A stretch of 64,000 bases of DNA from JACKHA01 sp041401985. Lineage in GTDB: Bacteria > Planctomycetota > Phycisphaerae > Phycisphaerales > UBA1924. The notes beneath the pieces are model-generated. The model was not told the origin of the DNA. It searched no databases and saw only the letters and a list, made by a program, of their open reading frames with translations. The stretch's first letter is position 1. Each line of letters opens with the position of its first letter. Positions 33,861 to 41,637 of the stretch are shown in pieces. A program made the translations under genes and the position numbers. The stretch is taken from the NCBI GenBank assembly GCA_041401985.1, contig JAWKTE010000007.1:1-64000 (forward strand), given 5' to 3'.

Positions 33861-34910
33861 ATGCGCAACAACTCGAACCGATTCCTAGCGGGCACGCTCG
33901 CGATGGCGCTGGCGGGCGCGGCCGGCGCGCAGCCCGTGCTCTACGGCGTGACGTTCACCAACCAGACCTCCGACACGTCGCGGATCGTGGCGATCGACCC
34001 GGTCACCGGCGTCGCAACGCCGCTGTTCACGGTGTCGGTGCCCGATGGGTTCGTGGCGTCGTGCCTGACGCACCACGACGCGCTGGGGCGGATCGTTCTG
34101 CTGCTGCGGCGGGCCACGCCGGACGGCACGTTCAGGGTCGGGCTGATCGACCCGGTCGCCCAGGCGATCACCATCGGCCCGGTGTCCGCGGTGCCGACGG
34201 GATCGAGCAGCGTCGAATCGATCGGCTACGACGCGGCCAACGAGCGGCTGCTGATCACGCACGGGCCGGGGTTCCTCTCGACGCGCCTGTCGAGCGTCGA
34301 CTCGAGCGGCGTGATCCTGGAGACGTCGATGGAGGTCAGCGGGGCGGCGGACCTGGACGGGGTCGAGACCGACCGGTTCGTCGGTCGCCTGGCCGGCACG
34401 GACCTCAACGCGTTGAGCCCCAATCCGCGGGTGTTCGCGATCGGCGATCCGCTGGGTTCGCCGGTCGCGTCGGGGCTCTTCGATCCGCCGCGGAGCAACG
34501 ACGTTGGGGACGTGGCGATCGACCCGGACACCGGGAGCATGTTCGCGGTCGGGCTTGGGGCGTGGGCGGAGAATCTTGTCGCTGTCGCCGCGGGCTCGTA
34601 CACGCCGCTCGGGAACTACGGCATCGGCGAGAACCTCATCGCCATCGCGTTCGGCGCGGGCGTGCCGGCGTGCCGCCCGGACCTGACGACGGGCGCGGTG
34701 GCGGGCCAGCCGGGCTACGGCGTGCCCGATGGCGTGCTGAACAACGACGACTTCTTCTACTACCTGGCCCAGTTCGCCGCGGGCAATGTCGCGGTCGCGG
34801 ACCTGACGGCCGGCGCGGTGGCGGGCCAGCCCGGCTATGGCGTGCCGAACGGGGTGATCACCAACGACGACTTCTTCTTCTATCTGACGATCTTCGCCGA
34901 CGGGTGCTGA
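33861..34910 (+). CDS. Secreted protein with tandem GC-type dockerin-like repeats
   Basis: A 349-residue secreted protein: signal peptide (about 1-22, LAGTLAMALAGAAGAQ), a beta-propeller-like body (about 25-270, with repeats such as VEDIGYDAANERLLI-like strands), and a C-terminal pair of about 38-residue repeats: CRPDLTTGAVAGQPGYGVP / DGVLNNDDFFYYLAQF and VADLTAGAVAGQPGYGVP / NGVITNDDFFFYLTIF. These DLTTGA...GxPNGxxxxDDFFxYL units match the GC-type dockerin-like tail described in Phycisphaerae. ATG 33861 has AGGAG upstream. The tail may sort or attach the protein to a surface complex; no cohesin is seen here. Confidence 0.75.
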   Translation: MRNNSNRFLAGTLAMALAGAAGAQPVLYGVTFTNQTSDTSRIVAIDPVTGVATPLFTVSVPDGFVASCLTHHDALGRIVLLLRRATPDGTFRVGLIDPVAQAITIGPVSAVPTGSSSVESIGYDAANERLLITHGPGFLSTRLSSVDSSGVILETSMEVSGAADLDGVETDRFVGRLAGTDLNALSPNPRVFAIGDPLGSPVASGLFDPPRSNDVGDVAIDPDTGSMFAVGLGAWAENLVAVAAGSYTPLGNYGIGENLIAIAFGAGVPACRPDLTTGAVAGQPGYGVPDGVLNNDDFFYYLAQFAAGNVAVADLTAGAVAGQPGYGVPNGVITNDDFFFYLTIFADGC

Positions 34911-34931
34911 GCGTCGCGCGGCAGGCTGCGG

Positions 34932-34937
34932 TAGAGT
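34932..34937 (+). promoter_or_regulatory. Leaderless-type -10 box TAGAGT before 34944
   Basis: TAGAGT ends 6 nt before ATG 34944 (spacer CTCCGA), only 22 nt after the preceding stop. Confidence 0.5.
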
Positions 34938-34943
34938 CTCCGA

Positions 34944-35960
34944 ATGGTTCGGCTGCTTGTGGCATTGGGGCTGCTCGGGTTCGCCGCGGCGCGTGCGGGC
35001 GCGTGCGAATCGACGGGCGTTGCCGTTGGGGCGGCGGACGAGCCCTCGCCGTTCGTTGTGGTCCTCGGCGTCGCCCAGGACGGCGGGTATCCGCAGGCGG
35101 CGTGCCGGCGGGCGTGCTGCCGCGTGGCGTGGGAGGACGAGTCGCGGCGTCGGTTCGTGTCGTGCCTGGCGATCGTGGACCCGGCAAGCGGGCAACGGTG
35201 GCTGATCGATGCGACGCCGGACTTTGCAGAGCAGGTGCGTCTGCTGGACGAGATCGCCCCGCCGGACGCGGACAAGCCCGGTGCCGCGTCCCAGGCGATG
35301 CTCGACGGCGTGCTGCTGACGCACGCGCACGTCGGGCACTACACGGGGCTGCAGGACCTGGGGCGGGAGGTGACGGGGGCGGCGGGGGTGCCGGTGTACG
35401 CGATGCCGCGGATGGCGGAGTTTCTGGCGTCGAGCGGGCCGTGGAGCCAGTTGGTGTCGCTGGGGAACATCGAGGTGCGGGCGCTTGCGGACGGCGAGGC
35501 GATCGCGCTGAACGAGCGGATCAGCGTGACGCCGCTGCTGGTGCCGCACCGCGACGAGTTCTCGGAGACGGTGGGGTTCCGGATCGACGGACCGGGCGCG
35601 CGGGTGCTGTTCATCCCGGATATCGACAAGTGGGAGCGGTGGGACGAGTGGGACGCCGCGGGCGCCGGGGCTTCGCGGCTCATTGAGGACGAGATCCGGG
35701 CGTGCGACGTGGCGTATCTGGACGCAACGTTCTTCTCGGGGGATGAACTTGGCGGGCGCGACATGTCGCAGATCCCGCACCCGTCGGTGCGCGAGAGCCT
35801 GGCGCGGTTTGGGCTGCTGCCCGCGGACGAGCGGGCCAAGGTCCGGTTCATCCACCTGAACCACACCAACCCGCTGCTGCGGGGCGAGGTGGCGGCGGTG
35901 GGGGAGGTCGAGGCGGCCGGGATGCGGGTGGCGGAGCAGGGGGAGCGGGCGGGGCTGTAG
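34944..35960 (+). CDS. Exported PqqB-like metallo-beta-lactamase-fold hydrolase
   Basis: A 338-residue MBL-fold protein closest to PqqB by motif: VVLGVAQDGGYPQAAC near the N-terminus, the metal site LLTHAHVGHYTGL, VPHRDEFSETVGFRI and a late HLNHTNPLL. The classical HxHxDH is reduced to HAHVGH, as in PqqB, which acts on a PqqA-derived tyrosine. Unlike PqqB it begins with a signal peptide (about 1-19, LLVALGLLGFAAARAGA), so it should act outside the cytoplasm. No other pqq gene is present, so PQQ synthesis is unlikely. ATG 34944 has a TAGAGT box at 6 nt. Confidence 0.7.
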   Translation: MVRLLVALGLLGFAAARAGACESTGVAVGAADEPSPFVVVLGVAQDGGYPQAACRRACCRVAWEDESRRRFVSCLAIVDPASGQRWLIDATPDFAEQVRLLDEIAPPDADKPGAASQAMLDGVLLTHAHVGHYTGLQDLGREVTGAAGVPVYAMPRMAEFLASSGPWSQLVSLGNIEVRALADGEAIALNERISVTPLLVPHRDEFSETVGFRIDGPGARVLFIPDIDKWERWDEWDAAGAGASRLIEDEIRACDVAYLDATFFSGDELGGRDMSQIPHPSVRESLARFGLLPADERAKVRFIHLNHTNPLLRGEVAAVGEVEAAGMRVAEQGERAGL

Positions 35961-35974
35961 CCCTCCTGCCAGGC

Positions 35975-35980
35975 TAGAAT
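35975..35980 (+). promoter_or_regulatory. Candidate -10 box TAGAAT upstream of ctaB
   Basis: TAGAAT follows the PqqB-like stop by 15 nt and would give a leader of about 100 nt to ATG 36089. It is the only strong TANNNT match in that gap. Confidence 0.35.
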
Positions 35981-36088
35981 CGCTCTCGTCTGGCCGAAGT
36001 CGATTCGTCGTCTGGACGGTGGTTCGCACTGGCTCGTTTCGAACGCGGGGCCCGGGGTCTGGAGCGCGGCTTGGGACGATTCTCAACG

Positions 36089-37132
36089 ATGTCGAACGCG
36101 GAGGGCCTTGGCGCGAACAGCGCCGGTGTGGCGACGCGGGCGGGCGCGGCTTCGCTTCCGACCATCGCCGACCTGATCGAGTGCACCAAGCCGGGGATCA
36201 CCCGGATGGTGACGATCACGGCCCTGGTCGGGTTCGTGCTCGCGGCGCTCGGCGCTTGGGGCGGGCTGTGGAGCGCGGCTCCCGGCTCGTCGTGGGGCAC
36301 GCTTGATGTGCTGGTGACGCTGGTCGGCTGCGTGCTGGGAACGGCGTTCAGCGCGGCCGGGGCCAACGCCCTGAACATGTGGTCCGAGCACGCGCGGGAC
36401 GCGTGCATGGAGCGGACGGCCAGCCGCCCGATCCCGTCGGGGCGGGTGTCGCCGCGGGCGGCGTTCTGGCTTGGGACGGGGCTGTCGACGATCGGGGTGG
36501 TGGGGCTGTGGGTCGTGTGCGGCCCGCTGGCGTCGCTGATCTCGCTGGCGTGCGTGGTGACGTACCTGCTCCTGTACACGCCGATGAAAGTGGCGAGCCC
36601 GCTGTCGACGCTGGTGGGGGCGATCCCGGGCGCGCTGCCGCCGCTGATCGGGTGGTACGCGGTGGGGCACGCGCTGTCGGCGGGAACGGCGGCGGGCGGT
36701 TCGTGGCTGGCATCGCCGATCGGGCACGCCGGTGGCTGGGCGCTCTTCGGGCTGATGTTCGTGTGGCAGATGCCGCACTTCATGGCGATCGCGTGGAAGT
36801 ACCGCGAGCACTACGAGGCCGGCGGATACCGGGTGCTTTCGGTGGGCGACGCGAGCGGGGCGCGGACCGCGGCTTCGATGCTGCGGTGGACGCTGCTGCT
36901 GCTGCCGGCCACGCTGCTGCCGGCGCTGGCGATGCCGGGGCTGCTGGGCGGCGTGACGATCGTTGTCGCGACGCTGACGGGCCTCGGGTTCCTGTGGCTG
37001 GTGCTCGAGTTCGGGCGCGAGCGCACGGCCAAGCGGGCCAAGGCGGTGTTCCTGGCGTCGATCGCGCACCTGCCGCTGCTGCTGCTGGTGATGGTGGGGG
37101 AGGCTGGGATTCGCGTGCTGCTGGGGCTGTGA
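36089..37132 (+). CDS. ctaB: Heme O synthase (protoheme IX farnesyltransferase)
   Basis: CtaB/CyoE attaches farnesyl to heme b to make heme O for terminal oxidases. The 347-residue UbiA-superfamily protein has about nine hydrophobic spans. The first prenyl-binding motif region reads ANALNMWSEHARDACMERTASRP (family NxxxDxxxDxxMxRTxxRP; here with E and A in the acidic positions, as CtaB allows). YTPMKVASPLSTLVGAIPGALPPLIGW is diagnostic for CtaB, and the later loop reads HFMAIAWKYREHYEAGGYRVL. No cox genes are adjacent. ATG 36089 is preferred; TTG 36071 is possible. Confidence 0.9.
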   Translation: MSNAEGLGANSAGVATRAGAASLPTIADLIECTKPGITRMVTITALVGFVLAALGAWGGLWSAAPGSSWGTLDVLVTLVGCVLGTAFSAAGANALNMWSEHARDACMERTASRPIPSGRVSPRAAFWLGTGLSTIGVVGLWVVCGPLASLISLACVVTYLLLYTPMKVASPLSTLVGAIPGALPPLIGWYAVGHALSAGTAAGGSWLASPIGHAGGWALFGLMFVWQMPHFMAIAWKYREHYEAGGYRVLSVGDASGARTAASMLRWTLLLLPATLLPALAMPGLLGGVTIVVATLTGLGFLWLVLEFGRERTAKRAKAVFLASIAHLPLLLLVMVGEAGIRVLLGL

Positions 37133-37223
37133 GGCGCGGGCGCCGAATCGCCGTGCGTCGCGACGCCCAACGGTAACGTGTGCCGGCGATCGACACTCGG
37201 GCGTGCGACGATCGGCGGGCCGC

Positions 37224-37229
37224 TACGCT
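37224..37229 (+). promoter_or_regulatory. Leaderless-type -10 box TACGCT before 37235
   Basis: TACGCT ends 5 nt before ATG 37235, the shortest gap in the set; spacer GCGAC. Confidence 0.45.
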
Positions 37230-37234
37230 GCGAC

Positions 37235-38116
37235 ATGGATCGTCGGCGACTGTCCACCTTGCTTGCGGGCCAAGTTGACTCGCCCGTTCTGCGCGTCGAA
37301 CCGATGGGCAGCGGCGTCGGCGGCGGCGTGCACCGCATCGTCCTCGCGGACGGCAGTCTTCTCATCGCGAAGGCATCGGCGGGCGCGGCCCGGGCGATCG
37401 ACCTGCGCGTCGAGGCGCGGATGCTGGATCTCCTGCGCGAGCGCGGCCTGCCGACGCCGAGCGTCGTCGCGGCCGGGTCCGATCTGCTGGTGATGGAGCG
37501 CGTCGATTGCGACGGCTCGCGCGGGCGTGGCGTTGAGGCGCACGCGGCGGACCTGCTCGCGTCGCTCCACGCGAACCTGTCGCCGGACGGGCGCTACGGC
37601 CTCGGGGAGGACAACACCATCGGCTCGCTCCCGCAGCCGAACGGGTGGATGGACGACTGGGCGGCGTTCTTCGGCGAGCGGCGGCTAACGCCGATGTTGG
37701 AGTCGGCGCGACGCGTTGGCGCGGTCGGCGGCTCGCTGGCGGCCCGCGTCGAATCGCTCATGGCGAGGCTGGGCGAACTCGTGCCGTTGCGTCCACCCGC
37801 GTCATTGATCCACGGCGACGTCTGGAGCGGCAACGTGCTGACGCGCGAGGGGCGGGTCGCCGCGTTCATCGATCCGGCCCCGTATCACGCCCCCGCCGAG
37901 ATGGAACTGGCGTTCATCAGGCTGTTCTCGACGTTCGGACGGGCGTTCTTCGATCGGTACGCCGAGCGCGTCGGTGTCGAAGTGTTCGACCCGAGCGGGT
38001 TCGAGCGGACCCGGCGCGACCTCTACAACCTGTACCCGCTGCTCGTGCACTGCACGCTGTTCGGGGCGGGCTACGCCGGGCAAGTGGGCGAGAACCTGTC
38101 GCGGCTCGGGTTTTGA
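37235..38116 (+). CDS. Fructosamine-kinase-family protein
   Basis: A 293-residue protein of the fructosamine/ketosamine-3-kinase family (APH-like fold). Motifs: GGVHRIVLADG (nucleotide loop region), WMDDWAAFFGERRLTPML, LIHGDVWSGNVL (catalytic Asp) and AFIDPAPYHAPAEMELAFI (metal site). Length matches bacterial YniA-like members, which phosphorylate Amadori adducts or small sugars for deglycation. The spacing and residues look intact, so activity is expected. Start ATG 37235 follows a TACGCT box at 5 nt. Confidence 0.88.
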   Translation: MDRRRLSTLLAGQVDSPVLRVEPMGSGVGGGVHRIVLADGSLLIAKASAGAARAIDLRVEARMLDLLRERGLPTPSVVAAGSDLLVMERVDCDGSRGRGVEAHAADLLASLHANLSPDGRYGLGEDNTIGSLPQPNGWMDDWAAFFGERRLTPMLESARRVGAVGGSLAARVESLMARLGELVPLRPPASLIHGDVWSGNVLTREGRVAAFIDPAPYHAPAEMELAFIRLFSTFGRAFFDRYAERVGVEVFDPSGFERTRRDLYNLYPLLVHCTLFGAGYAGQVGENLSRLGF

Positions 38117-38161
38117 GACCCGCCGGTCGTGCCCGACCGCGGGCCGGCGTCCGTTCCGCAG

Positions 38162-38167
38162 TATCAT
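38162..38167 (+). promoter_or_regulatory. Leaderless-type -10 box TATCAT before 38174
   Basis: TATCAT ends 6 nt before ATG 38174 (spacer CGCCCA). It is identical in sequence and gap to the box at 29499. Confidence 0.5.
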
Positions 38168-38173
38168 CGCCCA

Positions 38174-40444
38174 ATGCTGACCACCATCGCCTCGGTCGTC
38201 TCCACCGTCTGGGCCGCCTGCATCGCCGCCGCCGGCGCCACTGCCGTCCCGACGCCGATCGACGCCCTCCTCCACGATGTCGCCACGCTCCGATCCGGCG
38301 GCAATCCCGCCTCGCTCGTGGCGTGGGGCGACGCCGAGGCGCTGCTGGTCGCGCCGGACGGGCGTGTCTTCGCCGCGGCTTCCACGCTCGGACGCGGGCG
38401 GGTCGTCGCGATCGGGCACGGCGGCTTCGTGTCCACGACCGAGGGCGACTCCGAGGTGTTCGCCGCCAACGCGGTCGGGTGGCTGGCGGGACGCGAGGCG
38501 CATGTTGGTGACGGGCTCTCCGATGCCGAGCCCATCCGCGTCGCCGGCCTGACCAACGCCATCGAGGGCGAATTGGATCGGCGCGGCGTGGCGTTCGAGC
38601 GCGTGCAGGCCGAGCCGCGAGACCTGGACTTCGACGCCGTCGATGTCGTCGTCGGTTCCGCGCAGGCCTTCGAGCGGGGCGGTCGCCTCGCGGACCTCCG
38701 CGCCTGGATCGACCGCGGCGGGGGCATGCTGCTCACCGAGACCGCCTGGGGGCAACTCCAACTCAACCCGGACCTGACCGTCGACACGCTCGCGGCCAAC
38801 CGCCTGCTCGAAGCCGCCGGCATCCGGTTCACACACCTCTCGCAGCGTCCATTCGGGCCTGATGGCGACTACCCGCTCGACCGGTCGCTGCTGTCCGGCG
38901 GGAACGCCACGCACGCGCTGCGCGTGCTCGCGGGGCAGGAGGAGGGTGATGGCGTGCTGGCGGCCCGTGTCGCGGGCGACGCGTTCGCGTGCGTGCCGCT
39001 CGACAGCCCGCTGGTTCTCGAAGCGAGGGCCATCGCGATGGCCGAGCGAGTTCGCCTCGACGAGGCTTACGCGAATCTAAGGACGGCCCGCCTGACGCCG
39101 GAGCGAGACGCGCTCGCGCGGGCGCTCATCGATCTGGACTCGCGCCTTGCGATGGAGCTGTCAGCTCGCGACGTGCGTGCCCACGCGTCAAGTGCGGCGT
39201 TCCCTGGGCCGCTGGGGCCCGATCGCGTGCGCCACGCAGTCATCGAACTCGACGCGGGCGTGCCGGGCTGGCGGTCCACGGGGCTGTACGCCCCGCCCGG
39301 CGAGGTCGTGACGATCCGGGTGGCCGATGCGCTCGTCGGCGCCGGTGTCCACGTCCAGATCGGCGCGTGGCGCGATCCGCACGACCACCCATACCGTGTC
39401 CGCCTTCGCGACGCGATCCGGCGCTTCCCGGTCGACACGCCGGAGGTCGAGGTCGCCAGCGCGATCGGCGGGCCGATCTACATCGACGTGCCGGTGGGCC
39501 TGGCCCGGACTACCCGCGGCTCGGTGTGGCGCGTCGAGATCGACGGAGCGGCGGAGATGCCGCGGTACGTCTCTGGCGTGACCGACATCGGGCAGTGGCG
39601 ATCCCGCATCCGCCATCTCGACGCGCCGTGGGCGGAGTTCGAATCGGGCGAACTCGTGCTGACGGTGCCGTCGTCGGCGGTGCGCGATGTTGAGCATCCG
39701 GACGCGGTCATGGCGCACTGGGTCCGCGTGCACGGGGCGATGCAGTCGCTCGAGCCGCGGACCGACAACCACTGGGCCGATCGCCCGTACCGGTACGTCG
39801 CGGACGTGAGCGTGTCGTGGGGCTACATGTACTGTCCGGCGGACGGGCCGATCGTGATCCCCGCGAGCGCGGCCGCGGCCATGTTCCAGATCGAGAACTT
39901 CGACGCCAACGGCCCCAACAACCTCTGGGGGCACTACCACGAGATGGGTCACGCCCACCAGAACCCGCTGTGGACCGACGGGGCCACCGGCGAGGTCACC
40001 GTCAACATCTTCACGGTGTACGCGCTGCACACGGTCAACGGGTATCCACTCGATGCGGACGTGACTCGGTCGACGCCGCGGACCGCGTGGGAGACGTTCG
40101 ATCGCCACCGCTCAACGGGATCGCGATTCGAGGACGTGGGCGGGCCGTTCCCGCGTCTGCAGTTCTACGCCCTGCTGTGGCACTCGTTCGGGTTCGAGGC
40201 ATTCCACGCCGCGTTCGACGCGATGCGGGCGCTGCCATCGGAAGCGCGTCCGCGAACCCAGGACGAGGAGCGCAACGCGTTCCTGATCGCGTTCAGCGAG
40301 GCGGTCGGGCGTGATCTGAGCGGGTACTTCGACGCGTGGGGCATCGAGGTGACGGACCAGAGCCGCGAGAGACTGGCGGGATTTGAGCAATGGATGCCGG
40401 AACCGCCCGCTGCGGCCGATGCCGCCGCGACGCCCCCCGGGTGA
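38174..40444 (+). CDS. Secreted peptidase M60-family (enhancin-like) metalloprotease
   Basis: A 756-residue exported protein. Signal peptide (about 1-25), an N-terminal domain (about 30-240) with a Rossmann/ThuA-like look (VVAIGHGGFVST, WIDRGGGMLLTETAWG), a linker, then a beta domain (STGLYAPPGEVVTI, typical of M60) and the catalytic region. There WGHYHEMGHAHQNPLW (HExxH at about residue 589) and GEVTVNIFTVYAL supply the gluzincin motif HExxHx8,28E. M60 proteases cut mucin-like O-glycoproteins. The Asp/Trp-rich C-terminus forms a helical subdomain. It converges on a glycosyltransferase gene 40 nt away. Start supported by a TATCAT box. Confidence 0.83.
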   Translation: MLTTIASVVSTVWAACIAAAGATAVPTPIDALLHDVATLRSGGNPASLVAWGDAEALLVAPDGRVFAAASTLGRGRVVAIGHGGFVSTTEGDSEVFAANAVGWLAGREAHVGDGLSDAEPIRVAGLTNAIEGELDRRGVAFERVQAEPRDLDFDAVDVVVGSAQAFERGGRLADLRAWIDRGGGMLLTETAWGQLQLNPDLTVDTLAANRLLEAAGIRFTHLSQRPFGPDGDYPLDRSLLSGGNATHALRVLAGQEEGDGVLAARVAGDAFACVPLDSPLVLEARAIAMAERVRLDEAYANLRTARLTPERDALARALIDLDSRLAMELSARDVRAHASSAAFPGPLGPDRVRHAVIELDAGVPGWRSTGLYAPPGEVVTIRVADALVGAGVHVQIGAWRDPHDHPYRVRLRDAIRRFPVDTPEVEVASAIGGPIYIDVPVGLARTTRGSVWRVEIDGAAEMPRYVSGVTDIGQWRSRIRHLDAPWAEFESGELVLTVPSSAVRDVEHPDAVMAHWVRVHGAMQSLEPRTDNHWADRPYRYVADVSVSWGYMYCPADGPIVIPASAAAAMFQIENFDANGPNNLWGHYHEMGHAHQNPLWTDGATGEVTVNIFTVYALHTVNGYPLDADVTRSTPRTAWETFDRHRSTGSRFEDVGGPFPRLQFYALLWHSFGFEAFHAAFDAMRALPSEARPRTQDEERNAFLIAFSEAVGRDLSGYFDAWGIEVTDQSRERLAGFEQWMPEPPAAADAAATPPG

Positions 40445-40484
40445 ACAGCAATCCTGACTCGGGCAGCCGACGCCCGTCCGCTCC

Positions 40485-41627
40485 CTACGCGGCCCGCGCG
40501 GGCGCGGGCGCTTTGGCGGGATCGATCGCGAGCGCTGCCCACGTCCACGGCAGCACGAGCCGGCCCGACGCCCGGTCCTCCGCGCGTGCCAACGCCGCGT
40601 CGATCATCGGTCCCGGCGAGAGCGTGCCCACGACGAGTATGTCCGCCGCGGCCTCGGCGTCGGGCGTGTCGATCAGTTCGATCCCGGCCTCGGTGATCGC
40701 GAACCTGACGGCCGCTTCGTTCTTTCCGGGGTCCACGATCGCCGCGGTGCGGACGGCGCCCGATCGCTGCGCGCAGGCCATCTCGATCGCGCGCCGTGCC
40801 GCCGCCAGGCCCGTGAACCGATCGAACACCCGCTGGGGCATCTCGCGGCGCGGCTGGGCCGCGATGGTGTCGCGCAGATCCACCAGCCCGCGCCCGAAGC
40901 CGCCCAGCGCGTTCTCCTTGGTCGCGATCGAGCGGTACCGCGAGCGGATGTGCCGGATCTCGGCACGCCGGACGGGCTCCGGCGCGTACCGCTGCATGAC
41001 CCACGCGTTGTTCCGCACGAGACGCTCGAGGATCAGGTCCATGTCGCGCCCGGTGGCCACCTTGCGATGGTCCACCGTGAACACCGGGTCGAACCCGACT
41101 CGCAGGCCATCGAGCAGCATCCGGGCCGCCAGGTCGTACTCCTCGGCGTAGTAGCCGAACGACGCGTCGTAGCCGCCCAGGTCCAGGAACACGTCGCGCC
41201 GGATCGCCACGCCGCAGCCGATGAACACTTCCGGCAGCCCGCCGGCCTCGCGGCGTCCCGCGCCGGGCAGGCGGATGTCGGCCATGACCGCCGCGACGTT
41301 GTCGGGCTGCGACGCCAGCACGCTCTCGAGTTCATCGCCCGTGCAGGTGGGGCTCGAGTCGTCGTCGAGCATCACGAGCCAGCGTCCCGACGCCGCCCGG
41401 GCCGCGACGTTCCGGGCCGCCGCGCCCTCGTTGCGGGTGCGCTGCACGAGCGTCGTGTGCACGCCGCTGGCCAGTTGCGAGGGCAGATGCGGGCGCGTGG
41501 CCGAGGCGTTGTCGGCGACGATGACCTCGGCGTCGTGGCGTCCCATGTGGCCGATCGCGTCGAGCGTGCGCCGCAGTTCGCCGAGGCGGTTCCGCGTGGG
41601 GATGATGTACGAGATCTCTGTGGTCAT
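40485..41627 (-). CDS. GT2-family glycosyltransferase with extra C-terminal domain
   Basis: A 380-residue cytoplasmic GT-A glycosyltransferase. Motifs: SYIIPTRNRLGELRRTL, VIVADNASA, RNEGAAARNVAA, WLVMLDDDSSP (DxD metal site), IGCGVAIRRDVFLDLGGYD, EEYDLAARML. After about 290 residues comes a small alpha/beta C-terminal domain (AAIVDPGKNEAAVRFAITEAGIELIDTP...DILVVGTLSPGPMIDAAL). A comparable tail is on the GT2 at 46079. It starts 10 nt after the stop of the HldE-like gene, so the two are co-transcribed. Donor and acceptor are unknown; a heptosyl transfer is suggested by context only. Confidence 0.8.
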   Translation of the reverse strand: MTTEISYIIPTRNRLGELRRTLDAIGHMGRHDAEVIVADNASATRPHLPSQLASGVHTTLVQRTRNEGAAARNVAARAASGRWLVMLDDDSSPTCTGDELESVLASQPDNVAAVMADIRLPGAGRREAGGLPEVFIGCGVAIRRDVFLDLGGYDASFGYYAEEYDLAARMLLDGLRVGFDPVFTVDHRKVATGRDMDLILERLVRNNAWVMQRYAPEPVRRAEIRHIRSRYRSIATKENALGGFGRGLVDLRDTIAAQPRREMPQRVFDRFTGLAAARRAIEMACAQRSGAVRTAAIVDPGKNEAAVRFAITEAGIELIDTPDAEAAADILVVGTLSPGPMIDAALARAEDRASGRLVLPWTWAALAIDPAKAPAPARAA

Positions 41628-41637
41628 GTCGGGCGGC

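Noticed and set aside
33885..36086. Open frame of 733 codons on the minus strand across the dockerin-like and PqqB-like genes
   Set aside because: It is an Arg/His-rich shadow that crosses two well-supported genes and their promoter.
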